Notes under the pieces: model-generated
Databases searched by the model: none
What the model saw: the letters and a program-made list of their open reading frames with translations, nothing else
Told to the model about the DNA's origin: nothing
Made by a program: the position numbers and the translations under genes
In this document: piece after piece, positions 59,073 to 64,000 of the stretch
How positions within the stretch are numbered: position 1 is the first letter of the stretch
How the letters are laid out: each line of letters begins with the position of its first letter
NCBI RefSeq assembly: GCF_014529945.1
Contig: NZ_JACVFB010000002.1
Location: 62,001-126,000, forward strand
Length of the DNA: 64,000 nucleotides
Direction of reading: 5' to 3'
From: Chitinophaga varians
GTDB taxonomy: Bacteria; Bacteroidota; Bacteroidia; Chitinophagales; Chitinophagaceae

Positions 59073-62000
59073 TTAAAGTGTGATGTTAAACCCTGCGTTA
59101 TAACCAGGCATGACAGGCAGGTAACGGCCGCCCGTACGCAGGCTCCAGGCTTCGGGGTCTATGCCCTGGCCATTAAACCCAATATAGAAAAGGTTATCTG
59201 CCTGAAAACGTACACGAACATCCGCCACCTTCACCTTTTTAATCCACTGTTTGGGCAGGGAATAAGTCAGTGCCAGGTTACGTGCTTTGATGTACGAAGC
59301 ACTCACCACGTTCTGGTCCCCAAAACGGTAATAAGCGCTGCGGAAATTGGCTTTCCGCGGATCGTATTCCCACGAAATACGTGGTACATTGGTGTACAAT
59401 TCGTCTCCGGGTTGTTTCCATACTTTGTCGGCCACACCACTGATGACATCTGCACTGTTAGGCAAACCGCCAATAACAGTCGCCTCGCCACGCATCATAT
59501 TACCCAGGTGGTAAACGAACATAAAGGACAACTGGAAGTTGCGCCAGTTGATATTATTAATCAATGCGCCGCTGAAAACAGGCACCAGCGAACCGCTGTA
59601 CCGGGCAATATCAGGGTTGGTCACCGCTGCATTAACAGCCACACCATCCAGACCGTATATCATCGGTTCGCCATAATTATTCAGTCCTGCGTAAGGGTAG
59701 CTGTACAGGCTTTTATAGGGCTTTCCCAGTAAAAAATTGGAGCCCGCGTCCCCGTCGGAGATAAGCGCGGAAGCTGTACCGGGCTTGAGGTCTACGCGGG
59801 TGACTTTATTCTTGTTGAAAGCACCGTTGATCGTTACGTCCCAGCCAAAGTTGCGCTGACGGATGATCTGTCCTTTCAGCATGAGCTCAATGCCCTTGTT
59901 CTCCATAGCGCCGTTGTTCAGCGTAGCGGACGTAAAACCCAATGCAGGGTCGATCGTCACGGAGGTCAGCAGGTCGTCGCTTTTCTTTTGATACACATCG
60001 ATGGCGCCGCTGAGGCGGTCCTTCAGGATGGCAAAGTCAACACCGAAGTTGGTAGTGGTAGTCCGCTCCCAGCGCAAATTGGGATTCGGCGGTGATTTGA
60101 TAGAGCCTGTCTGGTTGTTGGTCTGTGTATTAAGCCCATAAGTTACCGTCATGAAAGGCCCCGCTTCTTTGGACACGTTACCATTGATACCATAAGATGC
60201 CCGCAGTTTCAGGAGATTGAGCCAGGAGATATCCTCCATGAATTTCTCTTTGCTCATGATCCAGCTGCCGCCGGCAGACCACAACGGACGGTACTGATAA
60301 GCAGGATTGGTACCGAAAAGATTAGAGAGATCGTACCGGATACTGCCACTCACCATGTATTTATCATTATAAGTATAGCTGGCATTTCCATAGAAGGAGA
60401 AATAACGGTTGATCACCTCCCCTTTTGTCAACAGGTCTTTATAGCTATACAACCTTCCCTGATGTCTGTTCAGGCCTGTCATACCCGTCATCAGTTCGGT
60501 AACATTGTTGATTGGCACATATTGTAAGGTGAGCGGATCATAGCCCCACATCGCCATAAAATCGCGGTTATTTTTTACCTCCCGGGTTTCTGAACCGGCG
60601 ATGGCCACTATTTCATGTTTATCGAACGACTTGTTGAAGTTGATCTGATTGCGCAACGTATAGGCGCGCAGGTAATTATTGAAGGTACGGAAACCATTGC
60701 CCTGCGGGAACTTATTTGCCACATTACCTTTCGTGTCGAGGTAGGTGAAGCTATTCATTTTATCCCGCATGTAGTAGGATTCAGCGTTCAGGAACTGCTC
60801 AGATTTTCCGTTGTTCTTTTCATACTGGAACATGCCTTCATAAGTCAGCCAGGGGCGAATCTTAGCATTCAGCTTGCCGTAGGCCCGTGTTTTAATGTCG
60901 AGCTGACGTACCTGATTATAATTTTGTTCGTCCTGTAATACTTTGTCGGCAGAATAGAGATTGTACTTCTTGTAATCCGCTATTTCAGTCTCCTGCAGCC
61001 TGTTACGCAGCGGCAAGGGATTACCGTTCGCATCTACGATGGGCTCAAACGGCATTTGATCGTTGATCATTCCTGTGAGGCCTATTGCATCAGCGCCGGG
61101 ACCTTTGGAATCGCCATAGTTGAGGTATACGCCAGCTTCGGCAGTCAGCCATTTGTTGACCGACAGTACATTGCGGAAATTCAGGCCCAGTGATTTATTG
61201 TTATCGTTCCGTTGATAGCCTTGTTCATTCCGGAAGGTGGCAGAAAAGTTGAAAGTGTTGCCGGCAGTACCTTTGGAAAGAGACAGGTTGTATTGCTGAT
61301 TGGCAGCAGGGCGCAGCAGTTGTAGCAGCTGCTTATTGTAAAGGTTCATGCCACGCAGCTGGTTCATGCCGGCATCCGCTTGCTCGCGGGTAATTTTTCC
61401 TTCTGCCAGTTGCAGCATGATATCTACCGCCGGTGTCATGGCGCCTGCATAGTTACGCAGGCGGTTAGCTTCCTGTAGTGGGTTTGCCTTATAGGCAGGA
61501 TCGTTATCAAAATAATTATAAGTGAGGTCTATCAACTCGCTGGCATCCGCTCTCCGCAAATAGGAAAGATCGTATTTCGGTTTTACGGCAAAATCGCCGG
61601 ATAAGTTGATACGGGTGGTACCTGCTTTGGCTTTTTTAGTGGTGACCACGATAACGCCGTTGGCAGCGCGGGCGCCGTAGATAGAGGCGGCCGCCGCATC
61701 TTTCAGTACCGTAATGTTTTCAATGTCTTCCGGGTTGATGTTAGGAACAGACTCCCGCAACACGCCGGTACTGATATCATAGTAGGTATTTTCCACCGGG
61801 AATCCGTCAATTACGTATAGCGGTGCGCTATTGGCCATAAAGGTGCTGGTACCGCGGATGCTGATGCTACCGTTATAACTCACTACACCGGGCAATGTGC
61901 CTTCCAGTACCTGCGACAGGCTGGAGATACGGCGTTTTTCGAGATCAGCGGCTTTCACGGTGGAAAAGGCGCCGGTAGCTCTTTCTTTGGAAAGCGTCTG

Positions 62001-62642
62001 GTAGCCGGTCACCACTACTTCGTCCAGTGTTTTGCTTTGGAGATAGACGTTCATCGAAACCGCCAAACCGAGGGGCACTCTTTTACGTTCCATACCTGCG
62101 TAGGTAAAGATCAATGCTTTGGCGCTCATCGGCACAGCGATGATATAATAGCCGCTATTGTCCGTCACCGCCCACTTTTTGCCGCCTTCCAGCTGGATCG
62201 TTACACCGGGAAGGGGCGTATCTGACATATCTTTGACCAGGCCGCTGATGGTGCGTATTTCTTCATCAGGCGCAACAGGGCCGTAGACAAGGTTCTCCGC
62301 CTTTTTTGTTTTTTGCTGCCGGGACACAATGGTGTAATGGTTTTTATCTACATATAAAAACAATAACTCCGCCGGATACAGAATTCTTTTCAGCACCTCT
62401 TCCACCGGACGGGCTCTCAGCGCTTCTACCACTACATTGGTGGTTCTGTTTTTCAGCAGGTCGCCTTCATACATGAAGGTGGTGCCATAGATGGCTGTCA
62501 CCCGCTCCAACGCATATTTTACCGGTATCGCCGCCGACGTCCGGACAACACGCTCGTCCTGTGCAAAAGCACAGACGCTGGTGAGTAACAGTACACATAG
62601 GTACAGGAAGCCACAAAGGCTTTGTCTGGTACAAATCCTCAT
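59073..62642 (-). CDS. SusC/RagA-family TonB-dependent outer-membrane transporter
   Basis: 1189 residues. Signal peptide about 1-27, a secretin/TonB N-terminal STN domain (about 40-105), a carboxypeptidase-regulatory beta-sandwich (about 131-202), TonB-box-like D-E-V-V-V-T-G-Y (207-214), plug domain (about 220-335, including R-G-T-S-T-F and Y-V-I-D-G-F-P) and a C-terminal beta-barrel ending in a hydrophobic strand (A-G-F-N-I-T-L). The STN domain allows signalling to the anti-sigma factor encoded immediately upstream (FecR, 28 bp away), so expression probably depends on ligand uptake. It forms the import pore with the SusD lipoprotein encoded just downstream. Confidence 0.94.
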   Translation of the reverse strand: MRICTRQSLCGFLYLCVLLLTSVCAFAQDERVVRTSAAIPVKYALERVTAIYGTTFMYEGDLLKNRTTNVVVEALRARPVEEVLKRILYPAELLFLYVDKNHYTIVSRQQKTKKAENLVYGPVAPDEEIRTISGLVKDMSDTPLPGVTIQLEGGKKWAVTDNSGYYIIAVPMSAKALIFTYAGMERKRVPLGLAVSMNVYLQSKTLDEVVVTGYQTLSKERATGAFSTVKAADLEKRRISSLSQVLEGTLPGVVSYNGSISIRGTSTFMANSAPLYVIDGFPVENTYYDISTGVLRESVPNINPEDIENITVLKDAAAASIYGARAANGVIVVTTKKAKAGTTRINLSGDFAVKPKYDLSYLRRADASELIDLTYNYFDNDPAYKANPLQEANRLRNYAGAMTPAVDIMLQLAEGKITREQADAGMNQLRGMNLYNKQLLQLLRPAANQQYNLSLSKGTAGNTFNFSATFRNEQGYQRNDNNKSLGLNFRNVLSVNKWLTAEAGVYLNYGDSKGPGADAIGLTGMINDQMPFEPIVDANGNPLPLRNRLQETEIADYKKYNLYSADKVLQDEQNYNQVRQLDIKTRAYGKLNAKIRPWLTYEGMFQYEKNNGKSEQFLNAESYYMRDKMNSFTYLDTKGNVANKFPQGNGFRTFNNYLRAYTLRNQINFNKSFDKHEIVAIAGSETREVKNNRDFMAMWGYDPLTLQYVPINNVTELMTGMTGLNRHQGRLYSYKDLLTKGEVINRYFSFYGNASYTYNDKYMVSGSIRYDLSNLFGTNPAYQYRPLWSAGGSWIMSKEKFMEDISWLNLLKLRASYGINGNVSKEAGPFMTVTYGLNTQTNNQTGSIKSPPNPNLRWERTTTTNFGVDFAILKDRLSGAIDVYQKKSDDLLTSVTIDPALGFTSATLNNGAMENKGIELMLKGQIIRQRNFGWDVTINGAFNKNKVTRVDLKPGTASALISDGDAGSNFLLGKPYKSLYSYPYAGLNNYGEPMIYGLDGVAVNAAVTNPDIARYSGSLVPVFSGALINNINWRNFQLSFMFVYHLGNMMRGEATVIGGLPNSADVISGVADKVWKQPGDELYTNVPRISWEYDPRKANFRSAYYRFGDQNVVSASYIKARNLALTYSLPKQWIKKVKVADVRVRFQADNLFYIGFNGQGIDPEAWSLRTGGRYLPVMPGYNAGFNITL

Positions 62643-62670
62643 TGATCTTGGTTTTTTAAAATTGATCTGT

Positions 62671-63690
62671 TTAATATCCGCGCTGACCGTTATCTTTCAG
62701 GTACAGCGTATCATTGTTCTTTTCAATTTTTACATTCAGTATTGCAGACAATTCAAACAATACATTATTTACATTATTCAGGGATAATGTCCCTTCCAGG
62801 GTACGGTTGGCAATGGATGTATCCTGCAGTATGATGGTGAAACCATAGGTGTCCTGCAGCGTGTGAATGATATCCCTGACGGTAGTCTGTTTCAGTAACA
62901 TTTTGTATTCACGCCATGCCAGTGCGGTTTTGGCATCGGCGGTATTCTTCGCCAGCAGCTGTTCCCGGCGGTGATAGGTAGCTTTTTCATTTGGTTGTAA
63001 TAACAATATTTGCCCGTTGTCCGGCGACGATACTTTTACTTTCCCCTGCCGGAGATATACTTCTGTGATTTCCCTTCGTTGTTTTACGTTAAAGACAGTA
63101 CCCAGTACTTCCACGTCCACTTTGCCGGCATGCACTGTAAAATGCTGTGCAGCGGGCATCTCCGTGTGCTTTACCTCAAAGAGGGCTTCCCCTTCCAGCC
63201 ATACTTCGCGTTTGCCATCTTTCCAGTTATGATAGGTGAGCGCCGAATGTGAATTGAGGATCACGACAGAGGCATCCGGCAGCTTCACGCGGACCTGTTG
63301 TCCATAGCCGCTTTCCACCCGATGCATGCCGGACGGCCGCATAAAGTACCAGGCAGTGAGGAGCATCAGCGGTAGCAGTACCGCCGCTGCCAGCCAGCGT
63401 TTCCGGCGAAAGCGTGTAATAGGCACCACCGGTGTTTCAGCAGCGAGATGTGCTTGTATCTGCGACCACACCTGCGCTTTGGCCGTATCTGCCGGCTTTA
63501 TCCGTTTAAGGCACAGGATAGCCGTGAGCGTTTCCCGGGCCTCCTCCAACGCCGCGGCGTTAGGAGGCGCACTGTCCCGATAGGCCTCCCAGAAGGCTAT
63601 CGCTTCCGGTGTGCCATGCTTCACCCATTCCAGAAAGAAGGCATCTTCCAGAAAGTCCGCTTTGGTAAATAAATGGTAGTTCTGCTCCAA
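62671..63690 (-). CDS. FecR-family anti-sigma factor
   Basis: 339 residues. The N-terminal cytoplasmic helical region (about 1-85) binds the sigma factor, a single membrane helix lies near 99-115, the FecR domain is about 130-225 (L-P-D-A-S-V-V-I-L-N-S-H-S and E-V-L-G-T-V-F-N-V) and a C-terminal DUF4974-like domain is about 260-335 that contacts the STN domain of SusC. In the usual scheme ligand-bound SusC signals through this protein to release an ECF sigma factor. The matching sigma gene is normally upstream and co-directional. Here the only candidate is the divergent start at 63954. The AT-rich 263-bp gap (63691-63953) should hold both promoters, but no box is convincing. Confidence 0.9.
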   Translation of the reverse strand: MEQNYHLFTKADFLEDAFFLEWVKHGTPEAIAFWEAYRDSAPPNAAALEEARETLTAILCLKRIKPADTAKAQVWSQIQAHLAAETPVVPITRFRRKRWLAAAVLLPLMLLTAWYFMRPSGMHRVESGYGQQVRVKLPDASVVILNSHSALTYHNWKDGKREVWLEGEALFEVKHTEMPAAQHFTVHAGKVDVEVLGTVFNVKQRREITEVYLRQGKVKVSSPDNGQILLLQPNEKATYHRREQLLAKNTADAKTALAWREYKMLLKQTTVRDIIHTLQDTYGFTIILQDTSIANRTLEGTLSLNNVNNVLFELSAILNVKIEKNNDTLYLKDNGQRGY

Positions 63691-63953
63691 ATCAGTTCTT
63701 CGTTAGCACCACAGTAATCATCACAGGAGAGTCAGTAACAACTGTCCCGTGCTCATACAGAACACAAGGACGGCGCAAAACACCCCACTTTTTTTCAATT
63801 TTTTTATAATTTTTTAATTAAAACTTATAGAAGTACTGATTTCATTGATATTATATCGATATATAATTTCAATATTTATTTATGATCATATGAAAGCGTA
63901 ACAACCTGGTACGGCTATACATTTTTTTGTACTTTTAGCCGATCAACCAGGAG

Positions 63954-64000
63954 ATGGACCTTTTAACAGTATCTGACACTACACTCTGGACAGCCATACA
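63954..64000 (+). CDS. Probable start of an ECF sigma factor (partial)
   Basis: Only the first 15 codons are visible, cut by the window edge. The reading M-D-L-L-T-V-S-D-T-T-L-W-T-A-I resembles the usual opening of Bacteroidota ECF sigma factors, where S-D-x-x-L-W-x-A-I precedes the first helix of region 2. A purine-rich AGGAG sits directly before the ATG. Divergence from fecR is consistent with a sigma gene for that locus, though the divergent arrangement is less usual. The call rests on a very short stretch. Confidence 0.45.
   Translation, partial: MDLLTVSDTTLWTAI

Overview
The window looks like a chromosomal segment of a Chitinophaga-like member of the Bacteroidota (family Chitinophagaceae). 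The evidence is a SusC/SusD pair with a FecR anti-sigma factor, a PorX-type response regulator of type IX secretion, the LpxC-FabZ fusion typical of this phylum, the tig-clpP-clpX order, an ftsX-DUF3098-uppP block, and TAnnTTTG-like promoter boxes. Most genes are ordinary core genes. I see no phage, insertion sequence, integrase, CRISPR array or rRNA. No search was run; all family assignments come from reading motifs.

Layout. 329-10407 is a signalling island: a membrane hybrid kinase, then a tight minus-strand operon with a three-receiver hybrid kinase, a lone receiver, CheR, CheB and a receiver-PAS-kinase, with no chemoreceptor or flagellar gene, and a divergent lone receiver. 10689-12983 is a large TPR protein. 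13140-20726 is a ROK regulator divergent from a five-gene operon (secreted FAD oxidoreductase, DUF4434 barrel, GlcNAc 2-epimerase-like protein, FucP/NagP-like transporter, compact DUF1501 protein), probably for an amino sugar or its derivative. 20897-24777 has tRNA-Leu(UAG), tig, clpP and clpX.

24914-31577 holds a small charged helical protein, a diheme cytochrome c, an acyl-CoA dehydrogenase, a ComEA-like HhH protein, a PhnP-like hydrolase, a conserved small protein and porX. 31921-37149 is HD hydrolase, lpxD, lpxC/fabZ, lpxA and an ABC ATPase: the first lipid A steps. 37206-42870 has a UMF1-type MFS protein, an MBL-fold hydrolase, a GroES-like protein, a HerA-like ATPase and a Gfo/Idh oxidoreductase. 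42951-46996 is recQ and a copper-type P-ATPase. 47128-53987 is tsaE, ald, uppP, DUF3098, ftsX and leuS.

54124-56854 is the most unusual block: an Lgt-family membrane protein lacking residues expected in Lgt, overlapping a cysteine-rich radical SAM protein that resembles the MJ0619/tetraether-synthase family, followed by two small membrane proteins. It may be a lipid-modifying module. 56899-57588 is an M23-like peptidase with no signal peptide. 57646-63690 is a SusD, SusC, FecR nutrient-uptake operon, with the first codons of a probable divergent ECF sigma factor at the right edge.

A second theme is structural. Many gaps between genes are filled, almost from stop codon to stop codon, by nested palindromes. 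The long arms of most of them are built from 7-8 bp words (12984-13140, 24779-24882, 29905-30022, 38501-38607, 42879-42941, 53993-54124). Two of these (24779 and 29905) are related over their whole length, so at least one dispersed palindromic repeat family is present.
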